From Ruminococcus flavefaciens MA2007 (lineage in GTDB: Bacteria; Bacillota; Clostridia; Oscillospirales; Ruminococcaceae), in contig NZ_JHXF01000021.1 of assembly GCF_000621845.1 (NCBI RefSeq), positions 1-61,607 of the forward strand: a stretch of 61,607 nt of DNA, read 5' to 3'. The position numbers and the translations under genes were made by a program. Below are positions 8,815 through 17,194 of the stretch, one piece after another. Each line of letters opens with the position of its first letter. The stretch's first letter is position 1. The notes beneath the pieces are model-generated. The model did not search any database. It was not told the DNA's origin and worked only from the letters and a program-made list of their open reading frames with translations.

Positions 8815-9867
8815 GTGACTTTAATCAAAAAAATATTGAAATACGCGTTGAATATAGGTCTTATCCTCGTTATCACTCTGTTTACACTGAATCTCATCTT
8901 CAAGGAGCAGGAGCTCCCCGAGATAATTAGTGACCTGAAATTGGCAGATCCCCGCTGGATAGCTTTGGGCGCAGCGGCAGCGATATTCTTTGTGGCAGGG
9001 GAATCCTCTATCATTCACTATATGCTGAGGGTGCTTGATCAGAAGACCAGCTTTTTAAGATGCCTGAAGTATTCTTTCATTGGTTTTTTCTTCAGCTATA
9101 TAACACCGTCATCAACAGGCGGTCAGCCAATGCAGATGTACCACATGAAAAAGGATAAGATAAAGATAGGTTATTCTACGCTTATAATGCTTCTAATAAC
9201 CATAGCCTACAAGTCTGTGCTGGTACTGTTGGCGCTGGGATTTCTGATATTCAACTTTGATACTGTCGCCTTATATGCAGGGGACATGAAATGGCTGATA
9301 GTTCTTGGATTTGCTCTGAATCTTGCTTTTATAAGCCTGCTTCTGCTGGTTTTTATAAAGCCTATCTGGGCAAGAGCTCTTGGTATCAAGGTAGTTGAGC
9401 TTCTGACGAAGCTTCACATAATGAAGCGCAGAAACAAGGAAAAATACACCGAAAAGCTTATAAGGATATGTGATACCTATGCAATGGGCGCTGATTACAT
9501 CAAAAAGAATCTTTCGGTAGTGTTCAACGTATTCCTGATGACGGCTGTACAGCGTATCTGCCTTTTTTCCATTACGTGGATAATCTACAGGGCATACGGC
9601 ATGAACGAAACAAGATATATCGACATTCTGACCATTCAGATAATGATAGCTGTGGCTGTGGAGATGCTTCCTCTCCCGGGAGCAGCTGGCATCACAGAGG
9701 GCTGTTTCCTGCTGGCGTTTACAGAGATATTCACTATGGAGAGAGTAAAGCCTGCACTTCTTATCAGCCGCGGACTCAACTTCTATCTCATACTTCTTAT
9801 CGGAGCAATAGTGACCTTTGCAGCGCACATAATCAACATCAAAAGAGACAAAAAACAAACAGAATAG
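8815..9867 (+). CDS. Flippase-like / LPG-synthase-type transmembrane protein
   Basis: A 350-aa integral membrane protein of the lysylphosphatidylglycerol-synthase transmembrane (UPF0104/AglD-like) family. Diagnostic motifs are ITPSSTGGQPMQMYHM (about 97-112) and LPLPGAAGITEG (about 283-294). About eight membrane helices are visible. It lacks the soluble aminoacyl-transferase domain of MprF, so it may act only in lipid handling or translocation. A separate soluble DUF2156 protein, the other half of MprF, is encoded at 15309-16196, but nothing shows that they work together. The GTG start follows GCGCGGGGG closely; the consensus promoter just upstream supports the start. Terminated by a strong hairpin. 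Confidence 0.82.
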   Translation: MTLIKKILKYALNIGLILVITLFTLNLIFKEQELPEIISDLKLADPRWIALGAAAAIFFVAGESSIIHYMLRVLDQKTSFLRCLKYSFIGFFFSYITPSSTGGQPMQMYHMKKDKIKIGYSTLIMLLITIAYKSVLVLLALGFLIFNFDTVALYAGDMKWLIVLGFALNLAFISLLLLVFIKPIWARALGIKVVELLTKLHIMKRRNKEKYTEKLIRICDTYAMGADYIKKNLSVVFNVFLMTAVQRICLFSITWIIYRAYGMNETRYIDILTIQIMIAVAVEMLPLPGAAGITEGCFLLAFTEIFTMERVKPALLISRGLNFYLILLIGAIVTFAAHIINIKRDKKQTE

Positions 9868-9875
9868 CAATCTAT

Positions 9876-9900
9876 CTCCGCGGGAACGCGGAGTTTTTTA
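9876..9900 (+). terminator. Intrinsic terminator
   Basis: CTCCGCG (9876-9882), GGAA tetraloop, CGCGGAG (9887-9893), then a 7-T run. Confidence 0.9.
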
Positions 9901-9923
9901 TTGTCAAATAATCGTAAAATATC

Positions 9924-9952
9924 TTGCAATTTAATATTTAAGGTGTTATAAT
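9924..9952 (+). promoter_or_regulatory. Promoter of the ExbB/ExbD-like operon
   Basis: TTGCAA (9924-9929), 17-nt spacer, TATAAT (9947-9952), with an extended -10 TG at 9944-9945. The start codon of the first gene is 18 nt further on. Confidence 0.75.
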
Positions 9953-9970
9953 AGTGTTTGAGGTGATAAA

Positions 9971-10492
9971 ATGAGTATAATTGCTAAGCTGCTTCAGAGT
10001 ATAGTTTCATCTGATATATATATTCTGTTTTTTTGTTTTGCTGCTTTGTTTGTTGCATTCAGAGTCAGCAGGCTCACAAAGAATGTTGACAATGATATAT
10101 ATGACTGGGAAGAAAAAAGCGACGAATTATCAAATAATCCCGAGAAAACAAATAAAATATTTGATTGCTACAAGCATCTGAACCGAAGCTATACTGTTTT
10201 TATTGCCTTGATATCAATTTTTCCGCTTTTGGGTATGTTCGGAACTGTCACTGCGCTTCTGAGCATTGATATGTCCGATGCTGAAACAATAAACACTGCT
10301 AAAAGCAGCTTCTTTAATGCGCTGACTTCTACTACGTGGGGCATTATTTTTTCAGTAGGCTTTAAAATAGCTAATGCTTACTTTTTCTCAGATGTAGAAG
10401 ACCTGATTCAGCGGCTTTTAGCTTTAAAGAAAAAGCTTATCAAATACGGAATAGATGAATCCATAAAGAATAAGTCAGGGTGGCGCGTATGA
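9971..10492 (+). CDS. MotA/TolQ/ExbB-like proton channel subunit
   Basis: A 173-aa protein with three predicted membrane helices (about 15-31, 75-97, 116-138). The second carries PLLGMFGTVTALL (85-97) and the third ALTSTTWGIIFSVG (117-130), the two motifs of the ExbB/TolQ/MotA family, including the channel Thr residues. In this family an ExbB pentamer surrounds an ExbD dimer and uses proton flow to drive a partner. It is short for the family and has a minimal cytoplasmic loop. The start follows GAGGTGAT. It overlaps the ExbD-like gene by ATGA, so the two are translationally coupled. TonB or Tol partners are not expected in a monoderm, so the driven partner is unknown. Confidence 0.8.
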   Translation: MSIIAKLLQSIVSSDIYILFFCFAALFVAFRVSRLTKNVDNDIYDWEEKSDELSNNPEKTNKIFDCYKHLNRSYTVFIALISIFPLLGMFGTVTALLSIDMSDAETINTAKSSFFNALTSTTWGIIFSVGFKIANAYFFSDVEDLIQRLLALKKKLIKYGIDESIKNKSGWRV

Positions 10493-11046
10493 AACTGCGC
10501 GAGATTATCCTTGATTTTACGTCCCTGCTCGATGTTATAATGATAATCCTGTTCTTTTTTGTCCTGTACAGCACCATGGACACAGAAAAAGCCGCAAATA
10601 AGGCTAAAGAAGCGGAACAGACATACAATCATCTCATAGTTGAGCAGCAGGAGATAAATGAAGAGGCTCAGAAGGATCTGGAGCGTATCAAGGCTGCGGA
10701 CGAAAATGCGGCTGTGAATCAGCAAGCTCTTAACGCATTTGATAAAGGCGATTTTTTCACTTTCAGACTTGATGTTGCCGAGCAGAGCGACAACTGGACT
10801 TTGAGAGTATTCTTCGGCAGAAAACAGCTTGGTACGATCCATTCGCAGGAGACCGATGATATAAAGGGCTCCATAAGAGATATACTTGAAAAATCGGGCT
10901 TTACCACCGAAGATACATATCTTTGTATACTTTCCTATGACGGTCAGCAGTACGGAACAGCGCTGGCTTTCAGGGAAATTGACGAAGCAATAGATGATAT
11001 TCAGCGCGAATATCCTAATTTATATTTTTCAAATCTTAATAAGTGA
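10489..11046 (+). CDS. ExbD/TolR-like subunit with coiled-coil insert
   Basis: A 185-aa protein. One N-terminal helix contains LDFTSLLDVIMIILFFFVL (residues 8-26), matching the ExbD/TolR anchor; Asp15 sits where the proton-carrying Asp of ExbD lies. Residues about 33-80 are a charged, Ala/Glu-rich probable coiled coil. The C-terminal 100 residues look like the small alpha/beta extracytoplasmic domain of ExbD or MotB (strand, helix, strand LCILSYDGQQYGTA, helix). ATG at 10489 is preferred to GTG at 10480 because it gives the ATGA overlap with the preceding stop and places the anchor normally. Its job is to couple proton flow to a partner outside the membrane (inference). Confidence 0.75.
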   Translation: MKLREIILDFTSLLDVIMIILFFFVLYSTMDTEKAANKAKEAEQTYNHLIVEQQEINEEAQKDLERIKAADENAAVNQQALNAFDKGDFFTFRLDVAEQSDNWTLRVFFGRKQLGTIHSQETDDIKGSIRDILEKSGFTTEDTYLCILSYDGQQYGTALAFREIDEAIDDIQREYPNLYFSNLNK

Positions 11047-11057
11047 GGTAATCAAAA

Positions 11058-11468
11058 ATGAAGAAATTATTGGCTTTTATTCTCTTAGCAGCAGTTATTG
11101 CAGCGCTTATCTGGGCATTCCTGCACTTCAAGGGCTTCGGACTGCTTGGTGAAAAATCAGAGGACGGCAAGGGTAAAAACGATACAAGCGTATCTGAGGT
11201 CGTAGAAAAGACCGAACCTGTAACAACTGAGAAAGCAACAGAGGAAAGCAAGGACGAAAAGCTTGCAATTTCAATTTCCAAGAATGAATACGTTATCGAC
11301 AATAAGATGACAGGATTTGACGACCTTATAAATCTCATCTCCGAAAAAGACAAGAATATCGAAATTGAAATTACAATTGACGATACTGCTGCAAAGAATA
11401 CAGTGGACGAGCTCACGGACAAGCTTGACGAGCTTGGCTACAAGAACTATAAAAAGATCGATAAGTAA
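11058..11468 (+). CDS. Membrane-anchored protein with an ExbD-like extracytoplasmic domain
   Basis: A 136-aa protein: one N-terminal helix (about 4-21), an acidic Thr/Glu-rich linker (about 32-70), and a compact domain (about 71-134). That domain reads ISISKNEYVIDNKM, helix, IEIEITIDDTA, helix, a pattern close to the periplasmic part of ExbD/TolR. The anchor lacks an Asp, so it is not a second channel subunit. It may be a partner that docks on the ExbD-like protein. It follows 11 nt after the ExbD-like gene in the same operon. The domain similarity is judged by eye and should be treated as a hypothesis. Confidence 0.6.
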   Translation: MKKLLAFILLAAVIAALIWAFLHFKGFGLLGEKSEDGKGKNDTSVSEVVEKTEPVTTEKATEESKDEKLAISISKNEYVIDNKMTGFDDLINLISEKDKNIEIEITIDDTAAKNTVDELTDKLDELGYKNYKKIDK

Positions 11469-11473
11469 AGTAA

Positions 11474-11499
11474 AAGGCTGATACGAAAGTATCAGCCTT
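11474..11499. terminator. Bidirectional terminator between converging genes
   Basis: AAGGCTGATAC (11474-11484), GAAA loop, GTATCAGCCTT (11489-11499), serving the ExbB/D-like operon on plus and the U32 gene on minus. Confidence 0.85.
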
Positions 11500-11503
11500 G
11501 ATT

Positions 11504-12721
11504 TTATGTTGTTTCTTTTCTTATCACAGTGCCCTTTGGGAAGGTGAGGTCGGATTTGAAAGAGAACTTCATCATTGCATGATTTGCAGTCTCGATCTCC
11601 TCGCCATTTTCGTCATAAAGATTATTCAGTACCATTGCTACTGGTTTCTGTGAGGGAGCAAGAAGCTCCACGGTATCGCCTGCAAAGAACTTGTTGCGCT
11701 GTGTGCAGTATACAGTGCCGTTTTCGCAGCTCTCAACAACAGCCACAACATCATAATTGCGAATATAGCCGCTGTTTTCATAATACTGGGATTCCTCGGG
11801 AGTACCAAAGAAGAAGCCGTTGCAGTATTTTCTGTGGCTTACCTTGTAAACCTCGTCTCTTATCCAGTCGGGGAGTACGAAGTTATCAGGATTCTTGTAA
11901 TAGTGGTCAACAGCCATTCTGTAGGCATTTGTGACAACTGTAACATAGTAAGCGGACTTTGCACGTCCCTCTATTTTCAGGCTCATAACGCCTGCCTTTG
12001 CCAGTTTGTCGATGTGTTCTATCATGCACATATCCTTGGAGTTGAGGATATATGTGCCCTTTTCGTCCTCGAAAACAGGGAAGAACTCGTTGGGGCGCTT
12101 TTCTTCTACAAGATGATAGCCCCAGCGGCATGGCTGAGCACATTCGCCGCGGTTTGCATCACGGTTTACGAGGTACTGTGACAGCAGACATCTTCCTGAG
12201 AACGAAACACACATAGCTCCGTGAACAAAGGTCTCGATATCAAGGTCGGGACTTGTTTTTGCTCTTATCTCGGCAATTTCGTCCAGAGACAGCTCTCTTG
12301 CGAGAACAACGCGCTTAGCGCCCATATTGTAGAGCTCCCGAGCAGTAACGTAATTCACGATACCTGTCTGAGTTGAGATATGTATCTCCATGTCGGGAGC
12401 GTATTTTTTTATCAGCATGAGAAGTCCGATATCCGCAACTATAAGAGCGTCTACCTTGGCTTCTACAGCTTCTTTTACGAACTGCTCGAAATCGGGTATC
12501 TCGCTGTTGCGCGGCAGGGTGTTGCAGGTGAGATACACCTTGACACCTCTGTCGTGAGCAGTCTGAACAGCCTTGCAAAGCTGCTCGAAATCGAAATTCA
12601 TTGGCGAAGAACGCATACCGAACTGCTTTCTGCCGAGATATACAGCGTCAGCGCCGTAATCCACAGCAGCAGTGAAGCGTTCCTCATCGCCTGCCGGAGC
12701 AAGAACTTCAAGCTTATTCAT
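11504..12721 (-). CDS. U32 peptidase family protein, probable prephenate-dependent tRNA hydroxylase (TrhP-type)
   Basis: A 405-aa protein. The U32 signature is clear at about residues 163-200: ETFVHGAMCVSFSGRC, then RDANRGECAQPCRWGY, with the conserved cysteines. The N-terminus LEVLAPAGDEER and DYGADAVYLG are also typical of the family. Members once called collagenases are now known to hydroxylate U34 of tRNAs using prephenate (TrhP/YegQ; YrrN and YrrO in Bacillus). The gene follows mltG, overlapping it by 8 nt; in Bacillus the yrrN and yrrO homologs are also near the mltG homolog yrrL. The assignment to tRNA hydroxylation is from family knowledge. Confidence 0.88.
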   Translation of the reverse strand: MNKLEVLAPAGDEERFTAAVDYGADAVYLGRKQFGMRSSPMNFDFEQLCKAVQTAHDRGVKVYLTCNTLPRNSEIPDFEQFVKEAVEAKVDALIVADIGLLMLIKKYAPDMEIHISTQTGIVNYVTARELYNMGAKRVVLARELSLDEIAEIRAKTSPDLDIETFVHGAMCVSFSGRCLLSQYLVNRDANRGECAQPCRWGYHLVEEKRPNEFFPVFEDEKGTYILNSKDMCMIEHIDKLAKAGVMSLKIEGRAKSAYYVTVVTNAYRMAVDHYYKNPDNFVLPDWIRDEVYKVSHRKYCNGFFFGTPEESQYYENSGYIRNYDVVAVVESCENGTVYCTQRNKFFAGDTVELLAPSQKPVAMVLNNLYDENGEEIETANHAMMKFSFKSDLTFPKGTVIRKETT

Positions 12722-14195
12722 TAGCAGCAGCCTCCGCTTCCTTCTGTGCCTGTTCTGCTTCGTACTGAGCCTCGTCAGCCTTTACCATAGCCTTCTTCTG
12801 CTCATGCTCGTCATTGGTCTTGGAGAAGTAAGTCTTCTGAGTATAGATATTAGCGATGAAATAGTAATCCTCGGACGGCATTTTTTCAAGAACAGCGTCA
12901 ATAGCGTCGATACCGGGGTTGCAGATAGCTCCCGGAGGAAGTCCCTTTGACTGATAGGTATCGTAAGCCTTGACGATATCGTTGTTGAGTACAGTCATAT
13001 GAGGCTTGATAGTGTAGTTTGCGTAGTTCTTGGTAGGATCAGACTGGAGCATACCTACTGTTTCAGCGTCCTCATGTTCAAGACGGTTCCAGAATACGCT
13101 TGCAACGTGATTCATGTCCTCACGATTCGGAGCCTCAGCCTGAACGATTGAAGCGAAAGTAACAAGCTGATCCAGTGAAAGGTGGAGATTCTCCATTTTC
13201 TTGATACGCTCGTCTGTGAGCTTCTTGTCGAAGTTGTAGTATATCTTCTGGCATACCTGCTCAGGATCCATTTCCTTTGTGAATGTGTAGGTATCAGGGA
13301 AGAGGTAGCCCTCCATACGTGTATCAGCGAATCTGAGAGTGCTTGTATTCTTGTTGAGCTTGTCCTCGAATCTGTTGCCGTAGCCGCCTGCATTGAAATA
13401 GAACATGAAATCGCTTGCCTTGCATACGCCCTGCTGCTCGAGGAGGTCAGCTGCTTCGTATAGAGTAATAGCTTCACGGAATGTAACATTTACAGATTCT
13501 TTTTTCTCCTCCTCAGCCTCATTGGTGAGAGTATCAATGATAGTCTCATATGCCATATTGGGACTTACGAAGTGCTCTCCGGGGAGATACACATCGGGAG
13601 TTTTTCTGAATTTTGAGAAGAGCTGGAAGCATTTAGGTGAGTTGATGATGCCCTCGTCGTAAAGCTGCTGTGAGATCTGTTCTGTATTGGTATTTTCGGG
13701 AACGATTATCATTTTAGTTGTGTCGTCCTTGCCGATACCGAACATATCCTTGCCGAATGCGATTATAACAAGAGAGAGACAGATAGAAACGGCGAAGATA
13801 AATACAGTGAGTATGAGAACGCCGGGGAGTCTGCTTCTTCTCTTTTTCTTCTTTTTCTTGTGATGAGCCGCATTGCGTTTTACAGCTGCACTGTTGCGCA
13901 CGTGTTCGGACTCGTTTACACGCGGTCTTGGAGCTCTAGCAGGCGGGGGAGCGGCAGCGCCATCGCGATTGCCCTCGGCACTTGGACGGGGACGTTTTTC
14001 AAGCTGTCTGTGAACAGGTCTCGGAGCAGGTGCAGGAGCTTCTTCGCTGACGCTTTCAACTGCTCTTTCGGGCTGTTCTGCTTTTTCTTCGATTTTTTCG
14101 GGTGTTGGTTCAATCTCTGCTTCCTGCTGCTTTTTTGCATTGTCAAGCTGATTAAGGATATCATTGATAACATCATTATTATTGTTATCAGCCAT
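12714..14195 (-). CDS. mltG: Endolytic murein transglycosylase MltG
   Basis: A 493-aa membrane-anchored enzyme that cleaves nascent glycan strands. The N-terminus is a long cytosolic, Glu/Pro/Arg-rich disordered segment (1-120) ending in a Lys-rich stretch, then one membrane helix (about 124-147). The YceG domain follows. Its active region ASIVQAEAPN contains the conserved Glu near 354; further family motifs are QSDPTKNYAN and GLPPGAICNPG. The long N-terminus is typical of Gram-positive MltG. The C-terminal tail is Ala/Glu/Gln-rich and probably disordered. It overlaps both neighbours by 8 nt and belongs to the thyX-U32 operon. Confidence 0.93.
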   Translation of the reverse strand: MADNNNNDVINDILNQLDNAKKQQEAEIEPTPEKIEEKAEQPERAVESVSEEAPAPAPRPVHRQLEKRPRPSAEGNRDGAAAPPPARAPRPRVNESEHVRNSAAVKRNAAHHKKKKKKRRSRLPGVLILTVFIFAVSICLSLVIIAFGKDMFGIGKDDTTKMIIVPENTNTEQISQQLYDEGIINSPKCFQLFSKFRKTPDVYLPGEHFVSPNMAYETIIDTLTNEAEEEKKESVNVTFREAITLYEAADLLEQQGVCKASDFMFYFNAGGYGNRFEDKLNKNTSTLRFADTRMEGYLFPDTYTFTKEMDPEQVCQKIYYNFDKKLTDERIKKMENLHLSLDQLVTFASIVQAEAPNREDMNHVASVFWNRLEHEDAETVGMLQSDPTKNYANYTIKPHMTVLNNDIVKAYDTYQSKGLPPGAICNPGIDAIDAVLEKMPSEDYYFIANIYTQKTYFSKTNDEHEQKKAMVKADEAQYEAEQAQKEAEAAANE

Positions 14196-14748
14196 TGCAG
14201 AGCACCGTCCTTTCTTCTGTAACTATAATATCGACTCTGAGGTCGTGCTGCATAAGAGGCAGCCGCTCGACGATAAGCTCCTCATAAGCGAGAGCGATAG
14301 TCGTCATATGTGGATTTTCCTGTATAAATTTATCGTAGTATCCGCCGCCGTAGCCGAGACGTCCGCCCTCCTCGGTAAAAGCAAGACCCGGGATTATGCA
14401 GACTGTCTTATCGGTTATAACAGGCTGGGGGAGAGCACTGTCGGGCTCTGAGATCCGGTACATACCCTCATGAAGGTCAGCAACAGAGCCGATAATATGG
14501 AAGGTCATTGAGCGCTCACCGCCGCATATTGGCAGAGCAACGTTCTTGCCCATTTCTATGAGCTTGTCGATGAGCAGATATGTATCGACTTCTGAACCAA
14601 AGGAAGCATAAAGGAGTATATTGTCAGCCTCCAGTATCTTTTCTTCCTCCAGAAGTCTGTCGGTGATGTCAATGTCCTTTGACACCTTGTCGCGTATCTC
14701 GGCACGGAGATGTGAGAATTCTTTTCGCAGTTCTTTTTTATTTTCCAT
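14188..14748 (-). CDS. 5-formyltetrahydrofolate cyclo-ligase
   Basis: A 186-aa enzyme that converts 5-formyl-THF to 5,10-methenyl-THF using ATP. The family motif LGYGGGYYDKF is present, with PGLAFTEEGGR just before it. The N-terminus MENKKELRKEFSHLRAEI matches family starts, so ATG at 14748 is preferred over the longer open frame to 14814; it has no obvious SD and lies 1 nt after the stop of the DJ-1 gene, so translation is probably coupled. ThyX, which also uses folate, is in the same operon. Confidence 0.88.
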   Translation of the reverse strand: MENKKELRKEFSHLRAEIRDKVSKDIDITDRLLEEEKILEADNILLYASFGSEVDTYLLIDKLIEMGKNVALPICGGERSMTFHIIGSVADLHEGMYRISEPDSALPQPVITDKTVCIIPGLAFTEEGGRLGYGGGYYDKFIQENPHMTTIALAYEELIVERLPLMQHDLRVDIIVTEERTVLCNG

Positions 14749-14749
14749 A

Positions 14750-15292
14750 TCAATCACATAAGATAGCATTACGCTGTCGTCGGCTTTCTTCCTTTGAATG
14801 AACTTTTTCCACAAGCTTCAGACCGAAATCAACGGCTACTCCCGCACCTCTTGCGGTGATGAAGATACCGTCCTCGGCAACACCGCTGTTTCCGATGTTT
14901 GCGCCGTCGAGCTGAGTCTCAAAGCCCTCATAGCAAACGGCTGTCTTGCCGCGGAGAAGTCCCTTGTGTCCGAGAATAGACGGAGCAGCGCAGATAGCGC
15001 CGATGTATTTATTATTAGCTGCGCAGTAGTCGATAGCTGCCTGAACGTACTCTGACTTTTCAAGGTTGAGAGTACCGGGCATACCGCCGGGGAGAACTAT
15101 CATTTCAAGCTCGTCGGAGAGCTTGGCTTCCTGAGCAATGGTATCTGTAACAACAGGGATACCGTGTGAGCCGGTGATGATGTTATCGCCCACGCCGACA
15201 GTAATTACCTGCTTGCCTGCGCGTCTGAGAAGATCAATGGGTGCGATTGCTTCGGTCTCTTCAAAACCGTTTGCGAGAAAAACGTAGATCAT
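14750..15292 (-). CDS. DJ-1/PfpI-family protein (ThiJ/YajL-like)
   Basis: A 180-aa protein of the DJ-1 superfamily. The nucleophile-elbow Cys101 lies in GAICAAPSILG, and the acidic partner is in the N-terminal FEETEA motif. Members are deglycase, chaperone or redox-sensing proteins; which applies here cannot be told. The start at 15292 is supported by GAAAGGAAA 7 nt upstream and by the family N-terminus MIYVFLANGFEE; a longer open frame exists but extends into the spacer. Confidence 0.88.
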   Translation of the reverse strand: MIYVFLANGFEETEAIAPIDLLRRAGKQVITVGVGDNIITGSHGIPVVTDTIAQEAKLSDELEMIVLPGGMPGTLNLEKSEYVQAAIDYCAANNKYIGAICAAPSILGHKGLLRGKTAVCYEGFETQLDGANIGNSGVAEDGIFITARGAGVAVDFGLKLVEKVHSKEESRRQRNAILCD

Positions 15293-15308
15293 GATCTGTT
15301 TCCTTTCA

Positions 15309-16196
15309 TTAAAATGTAACAGTATATTTTTTGAGGAGAAATGCAGGGTGATAGGACTGCTTCGACCTGCGAAGTCCCTCAAGCCCCAAATCTTCCTCTC
15401 TGTTGATATATTTATAGCCGGCAGCGGCAGCCCTTGCGAAGCTGTTGTTGATACCGACGTATATTCCGTTGTATTGGGTATCTGCCTTTTCGATGTGAAC
15501 GCAGAATGTTTCGTTGTTGAGCTTTTCGCCTATGGTGAACGCAGCCACATTGCCGCCTATGCGGATTACTCCGCCTGTAAGTCCAAGCTCATTAAAGTAA
15601 TTGAAGTAGGTGTTTATTGCAAACTGCTCGGCAATAAAGGAATGGTCTGAAATATCCGTCTTGTTATTGTACTCAACTGCACTGAATGTTATGCAGTCGT
15701 CAAAGTCCTTTTCAGTCATTATTGAGAACTCAGCCCCAAGCTCGTTGAAGCGGGCGAGATGATTGCGCTTGCTGTGGTACTTTCTGCCAGACAGCTCAAT
15801 AAGGTCGGCTGAATTGTAGATGTAGTCCCAGTCGCCCTCGTCCGTATCCACGGTAAAACTATCAGGGAACAGTTCGTTCAGCATTTCAAGTGAATTATCA
15901 GTCACACCTGCAACTCTCAGAGGCTTACCCAGAGAATAGGCGTACTCTTTCATAGCGCCCATGACTTCAATATAGCTGCCCTCGCCCGAGGGTAGAAAGA
16001 ACCGCGGTATACCGTCCTCGGTAGTAAAAGAACAGCAGATGTAGAAATCCTTGTAAAAGGCTATCTGTGAATCAGCAAGCCGCCGCCACGCCATATTATT
16101 GGCAAAGCTGTACTCGCAGCCCATGAACTGCGATTTGCTGAGCGCTTTTGTTATGCGCTCCTTATCGGTTATATCAATAACTCTGAATTCGAGCAT
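15309..16196 (-). CDS. DUF2156 (phosphatidylglycerol lysyltransferase C-terminal domain) protein
   Basis: A 295-aa soluble protein with two GNAT-like halves, as in the C-terminal domain of MprF. Typical elements are SGRKYHSKRNHLARF (about 136-150) and GGVIRIGGNVAAFTIGE (about 203-219). The membrane flippase domain is absent. Family members transfer amino acids from aminoacyl-tRNA to lipids or other acceptors, or have lost that activity; the acceptor here is not known. It starts 1 nt before the thyX stop codon region and lies in the same operon. Confidence 0.8.
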   Translation of the reverse strand: MLEFRVIDITDKERITKALSKSQFMGCEYSFANNMAWRRLADSQIAFYKDFYICCSFTTEDGIPRFFLPSGEGSYIEVMGAMKEYAYSLGKPLRVAGVTDNSLEMLNELFPDSFTVDTDEGDWDYIYNSADLIELSGRKYHSKRNHLARFNELGAEFSIMTEKDFDDCITFSAVEYNNKTDISDHSFIAEQFAINTYFNYFNELGLTGGVIRIGGNVAAFTIGEKLNNETFCVHIEKADTQYNGIYVGINNSFARAAAAGYKYINREEDLGLEGLRRSKQSYHPAFLLKKYTVTF

Positions 16197-16973
16197 TTAC
16201 TTATCATTTCTCTTCATTGCAGCGAAGTATTCCTTTACTTCGTTTATTTTTCCACAGGTCATCTTGCCCTCGGGACATTTACCCTCAGCCACACAGGAAG
16301 GACCTGCATGGGAGAAGATATGGGGAGCGACCTCCATGCACTGACGGAGCATTTCGTTTGCAACAGCTCTTATCTCCCACTGTGCTCGGTTGCAGCAGCG
16401 GTGACGGAAGAAGTTGAACAGCGAGCGGACGTTCATAGTAACGACTATCTTGGTCTCGCAGGCGTTAGGCAGAATAAAACGTGCGTCCTCGTTAGCCATT
16501 TTTGAAGCCTTTGAACGGGCAGTCTTTTCGTCCATGCCCTGTGCAATGAATTCTGCGGTATGCTTTTCTGTAAGGATATTGGCAAGCTTTTCATAGCTCT
16601 CGGTTATCTCGGCGATAACTCTGTCGTACTCTGCCTTAGCCTCGGGTATTTCCTCGATAGCAGGGGGAGTGATGAACTCAAAGCCGTTCTCGTTTACATA
16701 TCGCTGGCTTTTCTGAGAGTAGGAAGCTATACGGTGTCTTACAAGCTGATGTGAACAGGCTCTTGATATGCCCTCGACACCAAAAGTAAAGCTTACGTGC
16801 TCCATTACACTTTCGTGACCGATAGAAACGAGCATATCAAGAAAGCTTTCGATCTTCTCCTCGGTAAGTCCGTCACGGAGAGATTCAATGTCGCTGCTTG
16901 AATAGCATAGCTTGGCAGCTGTGGCAATAAGCTTTTCAGCGTCAGGAGTATGTGATAAGAGTTTGACGTTCAA
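16197..16973 (-). CDS. thyX: FAD-dependent thymidylate synthase ThyX
   Basis: A 258-aa flavoenzyme making dTMP from dUMP with methylene-THF. The ThyX motif RHR-x7-S is present at about 79-89 (RHRIASYSQKS). The TTG at 16973 is chosen because AAGGAAGG lies 8 nt upstream and NVKLLSHTPDAEKL matches the usual ThyX N-terminus; GTG at 16982 is too close to the SD. It is the first gene of an operon running down to the U32 gene, with its own promoter. ThyX is common in anaerobes that lack ThyA. Confidence 0.95.
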   Translation of the reverse strand: MNVKLLSHTPDAEKLIATAAKLCYSSSDIESLRDGLTEEKIESFLDMLVSIGHESVMEHVSFTFGVEGISRACSHQLVRHRIASYSQKSQRYVNENGFEFITPPAIEEIPEAKAEYDRVIAEITESYEKLANILTEKHTAEFIAQGMDEKTARSKASKMANEDARFILPNACETKIVVTMNVRSLFNFFRHRCCNRAQWEIRAVANEMLRQCMEVAPHIFSHAGPSCVAEGKCPEGKMTCGKINEVKEYFAAMKRNDK

Positions 16974-17010
16974 TACAGACACCTTCCTTTATAATAAAGC
17001 ATATACATCT

Positions 17011-17039
17011 ATTGTAACATTTATCTGTAATTAAGTCAA
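17011..17039 (-). promoter_or_regulatory. Promoter of the thyX operon
   Basis: On the minus strand: TTGACT, 17-nt spacer, TACAAT, about 38 nt before the thyX start. Confidence 0.7.
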
Positions 17040-17121
17040 GGAAATAACGCGAATTTTAATTAATGTAATTTATTTAATAAGTGGATTTGGTGATAAAACG
17101 GAAAAAATTTTCGTTTTACTA

Positions 17122-17150
17122 TGGACAAATCGAAAAAAATGTTGTATAAT
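17122..17150 (+). promoter_or_regulatory. Promoter of the foldase-like lipoprotein gene
   Basis: TGGACA (17122-17127), 17-nt spacer, TATAAT (17145-17150). Confidence 0.7.
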
Positions 17151-17194
17151 TAAACAGTATCTGGAATCTACAATTATATCGGAGGAATATACAG

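Noticed and set aside
9971..11468. Zorya-type anti-phage system (ZorA/ZorB)
   Set aside because: ZorA has a long cytosolic tail and ZorB an OmpA-like domain, with ZorC/D or ZorE next to them; none is present.
8815..16196. Flippase-like protein and DUF2156 protein as a split MprF
   Set aside because: They are far apart, on opposite strands and in different operons; each belongs to a wide family. Pairing cannot be supported.
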